The notes under the pieces were generated by a model, which did not search any database, was not told the origin of the DNA, and saw only the letters and a program-made list of their open reading frames with translations. Positions 52,380 to 60,733 of a DNA stretch of 64,000 bases are shown piece by piece. Origin of the DNA: Polyangium sp. y55x31 (GTDB taxonomy: Bacteria > Myxococcota_A > Polyangia > Polyangiales > Polyangiaceae). Both the position numbers and the translations under genes were made by a program. The number at the start of each line of letters is the position of its first letter. Position 1 is the stretch's first letter. Location: contig NZ_JARZHG010000020.1 of the NCBI RefSeq assembly GCF_029946505.1, positions 62,001-126,000 on the forward strand, written 5' to 3'.

Positions 52380-54431
52380 TCAGGTGTTGATCTTGACCAT
52401 CGGGCCGCCCTTGATGATCACGTCGCCGCCGGACGACGTCACGCTCACGACGCCGGAGCCTGCGACTTCGATCGTCGTCGCTGTGATCGTCACCTTGTTG
52501 CCTTCGAGGGTGATGCTTGCGCCGCCGGGCGTGCCCAGCGTGATCTTGTCGTGCTCCATCACGTGTGCGGTCGTCGGCCCGCCGCCGCCTTCGCCGGGGG
52601 GCGCGATTTGCACCGAGTGTGTCCCGCCGACCATCGTCGAGTCGATCCCGCCGACTTGCGTCGAGCGGTTCACGCCGACCACGACGCTCCGGTTCATGCC
52701 TGTCACCTCGCGCTCGCTTGCTTGAACCGTCTTCATCAGGTTCTTGCCGATGGTGATGGTCTCGTTTGCCTTCACCGTCTTCGTCCGATCGTTGCCGATC
52801 GTGACCTTCTCGTCGCGCTGGATGACCTTCGTTCGATCGTTGCCGACGGTCGTGTTCTCGTCGTTCTTGACCAGCTTGTTGTAGTCGCGTTCGGCCTGGA
52901 AACGGACGAGCTCCTTGCCGAGTGCGTCTTCGAACATCATCTCGTTGTAGCCGCCGCTTCCGCCTGTCGAGTTCGAGCGCAGACCGCTCTGCGTCTTGTT
53001 GTCCGGCAACTTCCACGGCACCTTTTGCAGGTTCGTGAATACGCGGCCCACGATCACCGGGCGATCTGGATCGCCGCCCATGAAGTCGACGAGCACCTCT
53101 TGCCCGATGCGCGGCAGGTTCATGCCGCCGTAGCCTGCGCCGCCCCAGGGTTGGCTCACGGGGATCCAGCACGAGCTGTTGTCGTCCATCTTCGACTCGC
53201 GGTCCCAGTGGAAGTGCACGCGTACCCGGCCGAACTCGTCGCAGTGGATCTCCTCGCCGGCGGGACCGACGACGGTCGCGCTCTCCACGCCGTTCACCTT
53301 CGGCCGCGGCATCACGGCCTTCGGGCGGTGCGGGATCTTCGTGCTCTTCGCCTCGCAATGGTGCGTCCATTCGCCTGTCGACGTGCCTGCCATGTGCGAC
53401 TCGACGATGAGCAGCTTCTTGTCCGAGGCGAGATCTGCGCGTGGATGGTCGAGGAAGCTCGTCACCACGCCTGGCCCGAGGTCGAGCACGTTCGTCTGAA
53501 ACGAGATCGCCGTGCCGCTGCCGCGCTTTGCTTCGAGCCGCTTCTGGGCGAGCTTCGCGCCCTCGGCCTCGTCCGTGCGTGCCTTGCCTTTGTCGTCGGC
53601 GACGGGCGTGTCGTCGCCCTTCTCTGCGCCGAACAGGAACGCGCCTGGCGTGTAGTGGAACCGCTCGAGCTTGTCTTCGAGCGGGATCTCCGCGCCGGAG
53701 GCTGTGGCTGCGAGGTTGTACGAGGGCGGCCTGCGGTAATCGACGTCGCGCATCGTGTACTTGCCGGGGCGCACCTTGCGGGCCATGCGCACCACGGTCA
53801 CGTGCTCGCGATCGGCTGTCGTGGGGTTGTCCCGGAACGCGATCGGCTTGCGGGCTGCGTTCGACTGCGGCGCGTCCGAGAGCACGAGCTTCGACCCTTC
53901 CTCGGACGGCTCGAAGTAGAAGCTGATCCCTGCGTCCTCCAGCATCCGGCAGATGAACTGGTAGTCCGTCTCCCCGTACTGCACGCGGTACTTGCGCTTC
54001 TTGTAGGCGCCTTTGTCGATCTTGAGCACGGGCTCGATGCCCCACTCGGAGAGCATCTTCTGCACGATGTCGGGCTCGGAGAGCTGCTGGAACATGCGGT
54101 GGTTCCGGCGCTGCGTCGCGAGCCAGAGCGTGGGCACGATCGAGACGTTGTACGACGACAGGCCTGTCTCTTCTGCGCCGAGCTGCTCGAGCTCGTTGCA
54201 GATGCCGGTCCAGATCCGCGGCTGTGCGCCTTCGCCGTGCCCGCCGTGCATCACGAAGCGTGCTGGCTGGCCGACGATGGCCTCGAAATCGACGTTGGGG
54301 TTGTCACTGAGGGCGACGAGGCGCACCTCGAAGAGCTGCGAGATCTTCTCGCTCACCGAGAACTCGCGGACATCGAAGCCGTCGCCCGAGGCGAGCTCGA
54401 CCGAGAGGTTGCTGGTTCTTGAGGCGCTCAT
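52380..54431 (-). CDS. vgrG: VgrG spike protein, full length
   Basis: This 683-residue type VI spike protein has gp27-like N-terminal domains (residues about 10-370, with FSVSEKISQLFEVRLVAL and YGETDYQFICRMLEDAGISF), the OB-fold gp5-like domain (GRVRVHFHWDRESKMDD, GMNLPRIGQEVLVDFMGGDP), and a C-terminal beta-prism needle with repeating motifs TVGNDRTKVIQRDEKVTIGN and TVGKNLMKTV-type strands. It ends in VSVTSSGGDVIIKGGPMVKI. No effector domain is fused. It is the standard VgrG trimer subunit. It converges on the kinase across the hairpin element and diverges from a second VgrG at 54571. ATG 54431 is used; longer frame starts lack support. Confidence 0.95.
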   Translation of the reverse strand: MSASRTSNLSVELASGDGFDVREFSVSEKISQLFEVRLVALSDNPNVDFEAIVGQPARFVMHGGHGEGAQPRIWTGICNELEQLGAEETGLSSYNVSIVPTLWLATQRRNHRMFQQLSEPDIVQKMLSEWGIEPVLKIDKGAYKKRKYRVQYGETDYQFICRMLEDAGISFYFEPSEEGSKLVLSDAPQSNAARKPIAFRDNPTTADREHVTVVRMARKVRPGKYTMRDVDYRRPPSYNLAATASGAEIPLEDKLERFHYTPGAFLFGAEKGDDTPVADDKGKARTDEAEGAKLAQKRLEAKRGSGTAISFQTNVLDLGPGVVTSFLDHPRADLASDKKLLIVESHMAGTSTGEWTHHCEAKSTKIPHRPKAVMPRPKVNGVESATVVGPAGEEIHCDEFGRVRVHFHWDRESKMDDNSSCWIPVSQPWGGAGYGGMNLPRIGQEVLVDFMGGDPDRPVIVGRVFTNLQKVPWKLPDNKTQSGLRSNSTGGSGGYNEMMFEDALGKELVRFQAERDYNKLVKNDENTTVGNDRTKVIQRDEKVTIGNDRTKTVKANETITIGKNLMKTVQASEREVTGMNRSVVVGVNRSTQVGGIDSTMVGGTHSVQIAPPGEGGGGPTTAHVMEHDKITLGTPGGASITLEGNKVTITATTIEVAGSGVVSVTSSGGDVIIKGGPMVKINT

Positions 54432-54570
54432 GACGTCGTCCCGCGCGAAAGGCCCCGGGATCGGGGCGGCACGAGAGGCTAACACGACTGCCGCGCCGTC
54501 GGGGAGAGGCATTCGGAAAGCCCCACCGTCTTGTCTTGACGGTCACGCCGCCATTTGTTGTCCTCTCCTC

Positions 54571-56046
54571 ATGCCCGACGCTCTCGTGCACCTCCGGATC
54601 GAGTCCGACGATTTCTCCTGCGACGATTTGCAGGTTTTCGAGCTCTCGGGACGCGAATCGCTCGGAAAGCCGTTCGCGCTCTCGATCGGCGTCGCCAGCA
54701 CCAGGCCCCCGGGCCTCGACCTCGCGCTCGTCGAGGGTGCGACGGCGACGCTCGTATTCGAAGTCCAGGGCCAGGACGTACGGCGCATCCACGGCATGAT
54801 CGCCGAGATCCGCGACCGCATCGACACCGAGCCCGACACCCGTTCGTACTACCTGCTCCTCGTCCCGCGCGCGCATCGCCTCTCGCTCGTGCGCACGCAG
54901 GAGATCTTCATGGAGCTCTCGGTCCCCGAGATCATCCAGAAGAAACTCGAGCTCGTGGGGCTCGGCGCGGACGACGTGGAGATGCGGCTCACTGCGACGT
55001 ACCCCAAGCGCGAGTTCGTCGTGCAGTACAAGGAGACCGACCTTGCGTTCGTCTCGCGCCTCGCCGAGCACGAGGGCATCACGTTTTCCTTCGAGCACGA
55101 GGGCGACCGCGACAAGATCGTCTTCACGGACGACAACCAGGGTTTTCCCGTCGCGCCGGGGCACGAGCTCGCGCCGTTCCGGGCGCGCGGCGAGCGCCGC
55201 GACGTCTTCCACATCGAGGCGACGACCCGCCTCGTGCCGCGGGCCCACGTGGTGCACGATTACAACTATCGTTTACCGCTCGTCGATCCCACGGGCAGCG
55301 CCGACGCGCCGTCCGGGCTCGGCGGCGGCCTCGTCGAGTATGGCGCCCATTGCAAGACGCCCGTCGAAGCCGCGCGGCTCGCGAAGATCCGCGCCGAGGA
55401 GACCGAGGCGACGCACCGCGTCTTCAGCATGGAGAGTGATCTCGGCTGGATCCGCGCGGGCGGCACGTTCACGCTCGAAGGACACCCCAAGCTCGGCGAC
55501 GTCACCTTCCTCGTCACCGAAATCGAGCACACGGCGCAGCAGCCGGTGGCGCTCTTCGGCGGCAAGAGAGAAGTCCCGTACACGAACACCTTCCGCGCCA
55601 TCGAGGCCTCCATTCCGTTCCGGCCCTCGCGCGTCACGCCGGCGCCTCGGATCCACGGCGTCGTCAACGGCTTCATCGCGCATGAGATGGAGGGCACCGA
55701 GAGCCTCTTCGCGCGCATCGACGAGGAGGGCCGTTACCTCGTCCGCATGATGTTCGACACGTCGCAAACGGGTGACCGGCAATTCGTCTCACGCCGCATT
55801 CGTATGGCCCAGCCGCATTCCGGTCAGAATTATGGGCACCATCACCCCTTGAAGCCTGGGACCGAGGTCCTCATCGGCTTCATCGACGGTGATCCGGATC
55901 GGCCCATCATCTTGCATACCGTTCCGAACGCGATCACGCCCTCGCCTGTTGCGTCGAACAGCGCGCCGGCACACCGCATCAAGACGGCGACGGGGATTCT
56001 GATCGAGATGAAGGACGCGTTGATCAAGAGCAACAGCGGCGCATGA
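54571..56046 (+). CDS. Short VgrG-like protein without needle
   Basis: This 491-residue VgrG-family protein has the gp27-like part (LELSGRESLGKPFALSIGVA-like strands and YKETDLAFVSRLAEHEGITF) and the OB-fold (EEGRYLVRMMFDTSQTGDRQ, PLKPGTEVLIGFIDGDPDRP), but stops about 30 residues later. The gp5C-type beta-prism needle of the neighbouring VgrG is missing. The frame upstream is open to 54013, but ATG 54571 matches the family start. The stop overlaps the start of the next gene by ATGA, so it is tightly coupled to a COMM-like protein and then to a beta-rich protein that might supply the missing needle, by inference. Confidence 0.9.
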   Translation: MPDALVHLRIESDDFSCDDLQVFELSGRESLGKPFALSIGVASTRPPGLDLALVEGATATLVFEVQGQDVRRIHGMIAEIRDRIDTEPDTRSYYLLLVPRAHRLSLVRTQEIFMELSVPEIIQKKLELVGLGADDVEMRLTATYPKREFVVQYKETDLAFVSRLAEHEGITFSFEHEGDRDKIVFTDDNQGFPVAPGHELAPFRARGERRDVFHIEATTRLVPRAHVVHDYNYRLPLVDPTGSADAPSGLGGGLVEYGAHCKTPVEAARLAKIRAEETEATHRVFSMESDLGWIRAGGTFTLEGHPKLGDVTFLVTEIEHTAQQPVALFGGKREVPYTNTFRAIEASIPFRPSRVTPAPRIHGVVNGFIAHEMEGTESLFARIDEEGRYLVRMMFDTSQTGDRQFVSRRIRMAQPHSGQNYGHHHPLKPGTEVLIGFIDGDPDRPIILHTVPNAITPSPVASNSAPAHRIKTATGILIEMKDALIKSNSGA

Positions 56047-56654
56047 CCCTCCCCTTGTTTTGCCTCGGCGGCAAAGCCGCGCCCGAGGCGATCGAGGCCG
56101 ATCTCAAGACCCTCGCGCGGCTGCCCGAACGGGCTCGCGCGCGATTCTGGGATGCGCTCGGCCCGGCGCTGCCTGATCCTCTGCCGGCATCGGCCGAGTC
56201 TGCGCTCGATACCTTCGCGCGCGCGTTCGACGTCCCGCGCGACGATCTTGCCCGCGCGCTCAAGGCCTCGCGTTTCCTCGTGCGCGAGGCGTGCGCGCGG
56301 GGCCTCGATCGCGGGCGATTCGAGGAAGACGTCGTGCGCCTCGCGGGCGGCCCGCTCTCGCCGGAGGCCGCGGTGATCGCGCCGATTTTGCTTTCTCGGT
56401 ACGATGCGGCACGCGCAGCCCTCGGGGTGAGCGCCTTCCGGGATACGCTCACCGATCACGGCGCCGTCGTCGAATCGATCGAATGGCGGGTCGACGCGGT
56501 CCTCGCTTCGAGCCGCGGCGACACGGGGGCCGCGAAGATCGCGGTCCTCACGCTCGGCTACCGCGACGGGGATCGTAAAGATCGCATCACGCTGCATCTG
56601 TCACCCGAGAAACTCGAAGAGCTCCGGAGTGCGTGCGAGCGCATGTCGAGCTAG
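56043..56654 (+). CDS. COMM-domain-like protein
   Basis: This 203-residue protein resembles eukaryotic COMMD proteins. The N-terminal 135 residues are helical, as in the COMMD HN domain (LARALKASRFLVREACARGL). Residues about 139-203 follow the COMM pattern: a Trp at 148 (VESIEWRVDAVLASS), beta-strands IAVLTLGYRDGD and RITLHLSPEKLEEL, and a final helix RSACERMSS. COMMD proteins form heteromeric complexes in endosomal sorting and were considered eukaryotic. Here the gene overlaps a VgrG stop by 4 bp, so a role as a spike adaptor or chaperone is likely. The similarity is judged by eye only and needs profile confirmation. Confidence 0.7.
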   Translation: MTLPLFCLGGKAAPEAIEADLKTLARLPERARARFWDALGPALPDPLPASAESALDTFARAFDVPRDDLARALKASRFLVREACARGLDRGRFEEDVVRLAGGPLSPEAAVIAPILLSRYDAARAALGVSAFRDTLTDHGAVVESIEWRVDAVLASSRGDTGAAKIAVLTLGYRDGDRKDRITLHLSPEKLEELRSACERMSS

Positions 56655-56725
56655 TCATTCGACTTCATAGCTTTACAGCCGGATGAGCGCTCTGTTAGCG
56701 TCTCTTCCGTAGGAGGCGCGAGCAC

Positions 56726-58285
56726 ATGGCGGATGATGTCTCGGCGGAGGGCAAGTACCTTCTGATTTCGGTGCCCGATTTCGCGATCGATCAAGTCGGG
56801 CAGCCGGCCAAGATGGTGCACGAGGATCCGGACGACGAATCCTCGCCGCTGATTCCCAAGGGCGATCGCCAGGGCCAGACGATGAGCTCGTTCTTGCGGC
56901 TCGGCGCCTTCCACGAGCACCCGGAGAACGATCCGGCCGCGAAACGAGCGAACGAGCTTGCCCGGGTGGCGCTCGTGGTCTCGTCGGGCCAGGGCGGCCC
57001 CGCCACGTTGCCTTACGGGGCCGAGGTCCGAACGAAATACCCCAACCTCGAGGACAACACCGGCGTCGGCGTCCTGCCGCTCAGGGACGAGAACGGCGAC
57101 ATCATCAAGGACGAGAAGACGGGCGAGGAAAAGAAGGACGACCGAGGCGTTTTCCTCGACGACCAGCGCATCGGTGATCCGCCGTGGGGCGACGACGACC
57201 GCGAGAACCAATCACGCCTCAAGGAAGAGCGCCTGGCCCATAGCGCGGCGCTCCTCACGCGCGGCGGCTGGTGGGATCATACGGACGGCAATCGCATCTC
57301 GACCACCTATGGCGACAAGGTCGAGGTCATCCGCGGCAACTACAAGATGGTCGTGATGAGCCGCCAGGACGATCCCGGGGGCGCGGGCGGCTGGGACCTC
57401 TCCGGCGGCCATCTCCAGGACCTCGGCCCGGCCTCCATGCCCGGCGCCAGCGTGCGCGTGGAGTTCCGGCCTGGCCTGTTCGGGCAACGCGGCACCTGGC
57501 ACCTCGAGAACACCACGAACAACTTCTGCCAGACCAGCGATTACGCCGGCGACTTCTACGAGCACTGGTACGGCAACTACAAGCATTCCATCGTGGGCTC
57601 CGAGAACCCGCAAGAATGGAACGCCGATCTGGAAAAACCCTTCGGCAACCCCGAGATCCTGGAGAAGACCTGGGCCTCGAAGATCGAGAGTTACACGGGC
57701 AGCCCGAACAAGCGGGTCCCCTCGATCACCGAGGAGACGTACGCGTCGACGACGAGCTCGACGACCGACGTCACGGGCGACATCAACGAGTACACGTATT
57801 GCGACGCCAGCATCATCTCGAAGACGGGCAAGATCGACAGGCCCGTTCCTGCGATGCATGAAGAGACGTACGCGGTCGCGTCGAACTCCGTGTCGAACAT
57901 CGTCACGGCGAACGATTTCACGACCGTCGGCGCGCAGATGGAGACCACGATCGCGGGCACGCTCGGCAGCCTCACGATCGCCGCGGCGCAGCTCGATACG
58001 GAGATCATCGGCGCGAAGGGCAACATCAGCATCGTCGGGATCACGGGCGAATTCACGCTCGGCGCGCGCGTCGGCCTCACGATCGGGTGGAGCCACGAGT
58101 GGACGATCGGCAAGCACCACGAGGAGATCCGGATTCCGGACAAGAAAGAGATCGCGCTGAAGGAGCTCAATGCCTCGCTCGAGACCATGCACGCGACCCT
58201 CAATGACAAATCGGTCTCGCTCGAGAGCAAGCTCACCGCATTGCAGGTAGGCATTGCCGGTGTCCAGGTGCAGCTCGGGCTCTGA
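56726..58285 (+). CDS. Beta-rich T6SS-associated protein, possible needle
   Basis: I do not recognise a named family. This 519-residue protein begins MADDVSAEGKYLLISVPDFA, has charged segments (about 95-165), and from about residue 320 turns into short repeating beta strands (SITEETYASTTSSTTDVTGD, VASNSVSNIVTANDFTTVGA, ETTIAGTLGSLTIAAAQLDT, GNISIVGITGEFTLGARVG) like the triple beta-helix of VgrG/gp5 needles. It ends in a coiled helix (LKELNASLETMHATLNDKSV). AGGAGG lies 8 bp before ATG 56726. It follows the needle-less VgrG and the COMM-like gene, so it may complete the spike in trans; inference. Confidence 0.7.
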   Translation: MADDVSAEGKYLLISVPDFAIDQVGQPAKMVHEDPDDESSPLIPKGDRQGQTMSSFLRLGAFHEHPENDPAAKRANELARVALVVSSGQGGPATLPYGAEVRTKYPNLEDNTGVGVLPLRDENGDIIKDEKTGEEKKDDRGVFLDDQRIGDPPWGDDDRENQSRLKEERLAHSAALLTRGGWWDHTDGNRISTTYGDKVEVIRGNYKMVVMSRQDDPGGAGGWDLSGGHLQDLGPASMPGASVRVEFRPGLFGQRGTWHLENTTNNFCQTSDYAGDFYEHWYGNYKHSIVGSENPQEWNADLEKPFGNPEILEKTWASKIESYTGSPNKRVPSITEETYASTTSSTTDVTGDINEYTYCDASIISKTGKIDRPVPAMHEETYAVASNSVSNIVTANDFTTVGAQMETTIAGTLGSLTIAAAQLDTEIIGAKGNISIVGITGEFTLGARVGLTIGWSHEWTIGKHHEEIRIPDKKEIALKELNASLETMHATLNDKSVSLESKLTALQVGIAGVQVQLGL

Positions 58286-58300
58286 GCTTCCGGCGACGTC

Positions 58301-60733
58301 ATGCTCACGAAAAACCTCACTCCCTTCCTCGTCGGGACGAAGCTCACCTCGCGGCGCCCGCCGCAGCCCGAGATGACCGTCGTCGTCCGCGCGACGTACG
58401 CGCTCGGGCCCGGCGGCGCGCTGAAGGTCGTCGAGCAGCCGATCGATCAGCGCTTTCTCTCCGGCGAGACATTTGGAGACGGCGACGAGGAGCGCGCGGG
58501 CGAGTGCCTCTTTCCGAGCGACTTCGCCGATTTCAAGCTGAACGCCGAGGTTTTCGTCAAGGGCCATTGCCACGCCGCCGGCGGCATTCCGCTCACGGAG
58601 TGCCTCGTCCGGTTCGCGGTCGGCGCCTGGTCGAAGACCTTGCGCGTCGTCGGACGACGGGCCTGGTCCGACAAACTGCCCGGCGCCGTCCCCTCGGCTC
58701 CGATCGGCTTCACCAAAATGCCCCTCACCTGGGCGAACGCGTTCGGCGGCCCCGGTTTTCTGGACAACCCCGCCGGCAAGGGCCTCGGCGACGAGCTGCC
58801 CAACGTGGAATACCCGGATGCGCCCGTGCGAAACCGCGGGGATCGCCCGATTCCGGCGGGGTTTGGCCCCGTGAGCCCGTTCTGGCCGGCCCGCACGAAC
58901 AAGCTCGGCAAGGAATACGGAAAAGCCTGGCAGGACAAACGCGCGCCGTTTTACGCCGAGGACTTCGACTGGACGCACTTCCACGCCGCGCCCCCGGATC
59001 AGCAGCTCCCCGGGTATCTGCGCGGCGACGAGGAGCTCCTCTTCCAGAACCTCTCGCCGACCGAGCCCACGCTGCGCACGCGCCTGCCCGGCACGCGCGT
59101 CCGCGCCTTCGTGCACGACGACGCCGGCCGGTTCCGCGAGGTGCCGATCTCGCTCGACACCTTGCTCGCCGACCTCGATCGCAACGTCCTCGAATTGACG
59201 TTCCGCGGCGTCATCGAGGTGCGCGAGCACGATCTCGAAGACGTCCGCACGATGCTCATTGCCCAGGAGCAGCTCGGCACGAGGCCCCTGCCCGAGGCGC
59301 ATTACCGGGACATCCTCCTCGCCTTCGAGAAGGATCCCGTGAACCTCGCCGCGGCCATGCCGCCCGAATTCGCCGACGTCGTCGCCCGCGCGCAGGCCGA
59401 AAAGCGTGGCGAGGCGCCTCCCCTGCGCTCGGATCTCGATCCCATTTCGGCGAAGATCGATCAGAAGCTCGGCGCCTTCGGCGCGCCCATGGTCGAGCAG
59501 GTTGGAAAGAACATCGCCGAGGCGCGGGAAAAGGCAAAGGGGCACAAAGACATCGACGCCGATCTCGCGAAGTCCGCGCAAGCGGTCGACGACGCGCCGC
59601 CCTCGATGGTGATCAAGAAGCCGGGCGTGCTCCCGCCGCTCGGCTTGCGCAGGACCATGCGCAGCGTGCTCGAAGAGGCCGAGCGCGTCAAAAAGGCCCT
59701 CGCGGACAAGGACGTTCCAGCGGACAAACGGGAGGAGGTCTCCGCCAAGCTCGCCGAGCTCGAAGCCGTCCCCCACGATCCCCGCTGGCCAAAGCTCGAT
59801 CCGGCCTACCGCCCGCCCACGGGCCCCATTTCGACGGACGAACCCGGCCCCGGGCGGGATCTCTCCGAGCAGGACCTCACCGGGCGCGATTTGCGAGGCC
59901 TCGACCTGCGCGGCGCGAACCTCGAAGGCGCGATCCTCACGCGCGCCGATCTCTCCGGCGCCGATCTCTCCGGCGCGAACCTGCGCGACGCCGTGCTCTT
60001 CAAGACGAACCTCGAAGGCGCGCGCCTCGTCTCCGCGGATCTCCGGCGCGCGAACCTCGCCCGCGTCCGCGCCAAGAATGCCGATTTCAGCCGCGCGTCC
60101 CTGGAAACGGCCTTCTTCGAGGACGGCGACCTCGAAGGCGCCACGCTCGCGCAGGCGAGCGGCCCGTATGCGGTGTTCACCCGGACGAACCTCACGGGCG
60201 CCCGCGCCGAGCGCGCCGATTTCGAGCGCGCCGATTTCACCGAGGCCACGATGGACGGCGCCTCGTTCGAGCGCGCCTCGCTCGTCTCCGCGCTCCTCGC
60301 GCGTGTCCGCGGGCGCAAAGCGCGATTCGTGGGCGCGCGTATCGCGGGCGCGAGCTTCCACGACGCGCACCTCGTGCTCGCCTCGCTCGCGGATGCCTCC
60401 GGCGAAAAGGTCCTCCTCGAAGGCGCGAACCTCGAGGACGCCGACCTCTCCCACGCCGACCTCCCGAGCTCGCACTTCACCCGCGTCTCCGCGACCGCGG
60501 CCTCGTTCGTCCGGGCAAACCTCCCGGGGGCCCGGTTCTACAAGGCGAAGCTCGATGGCGTGGACGCGACGCAAGCCAACTTCTTCGAGGCCGATTTTTC
60601 GAGGGCGCTCGTGAGCCGGACGAAGTTCGTGAAGGCAAACCTCTACGAGGCGAATTTCACCGCCGCGCAAGGCAAGGACGCCGATTTCAACGGCGCGAAC
60701 CTGAAGCGCTCCACCCTGGAGCGTGGCGCGTGA
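58301..60733 (+). CDS. DUF2169-pentapeptide repeat fusion
   Basis: This 810-residue protein joins a DUF2169 domain (about 1-290: LTKNLTPFLVGTKLTSRRPP, MTVVVRATYALGPGG, ECLFPSDFADFKLNAEVFVK) to a helical linker (about 290-515) and a long pentapeptide-repeat right-handed beta-helix (about 520-805) with repeats such as DLRGLDLRGANLEGAILTRA. The square beta-helix resembles DNA mimics but in T6SS loci is more likely a structural adaptor of the spike. It starts 15 bp after the beta-rich gene and its stop overlaps the GTG of the next pentapeptide gene, which suggests coupled translation of two related partners. Confidence 0.93.
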   Translation: MLTKNLTPFLVGTKLTSRRPPQPEMTVVVRATYALGPGGALKVVEQPIDQRFLSGETFGDGDEERAGECLFPSDFADFKLNAEVFVKGHCHAAGGIPLTECLVRFAVGAWSKTLRVVGRRAWSDKLPGAVPSAPIGFTKMPLTWANAFGGPGFLDNPAGKGLGDELPNVEYPDAPVRNRGDRPIPAGFGPVSPFWPARTNKLGKEYGKAWQDKRAPFYAEDFDWTHFHAAPPDQQLPGYLRGDEELLFQNLSPTEPTLRTRLPGTRVRAFVHDDAGRFREVPISLDTLLADLDRNVLELTFRGVIEVREHDLEDVRTMLIAQEQLGTRPLPEAHYRDILLAFEKDPVNLAAAMPPEFADVVARAQAEKRGEAPPLRSDLDPISAKIDQKLGAFGAPMVEQVGKNIAEAREKAKGHKDIDADLAKSAQAVDDAPPSMVIKKPGVLPPLGLRRTMRSVLEEAERVKKALADKDVPADKREEVSAKLAELEAVPHDPRWPKLDPAYRPPTGPISTDEPGPGRDLSEQDLTGRDLRGLDLRGANLEGAILTRADLSGADLSGANLRDAVLFKTNLEGARLVSADLRRANLARVRAKNADFSRASLETAFFEDGDLEGATLAQASGPYAVFTRTNLTGARAERADFERADFTEATMDGASFERASLVSALLARVRGRKARFVGARIAGASFHDAHLVLASLADASGEKVLLEGANLEDADLSHADLPSSHFTRVSATAASFVRANLPGARFYKAKLDGVDATQANFFEADFSRALVSRTKFVKANLYEANFTAAQGKDADFNGANLKRSTLERGA

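Noticed and set aside
58504-60729. Long upstream extension of the 559-aa pentapeptide protein
   Set aside because: It reads the preceding DUF2169-pentapeptide gene in the wrong frame; GTG 60730 overlapping the previous stop is the natural start.
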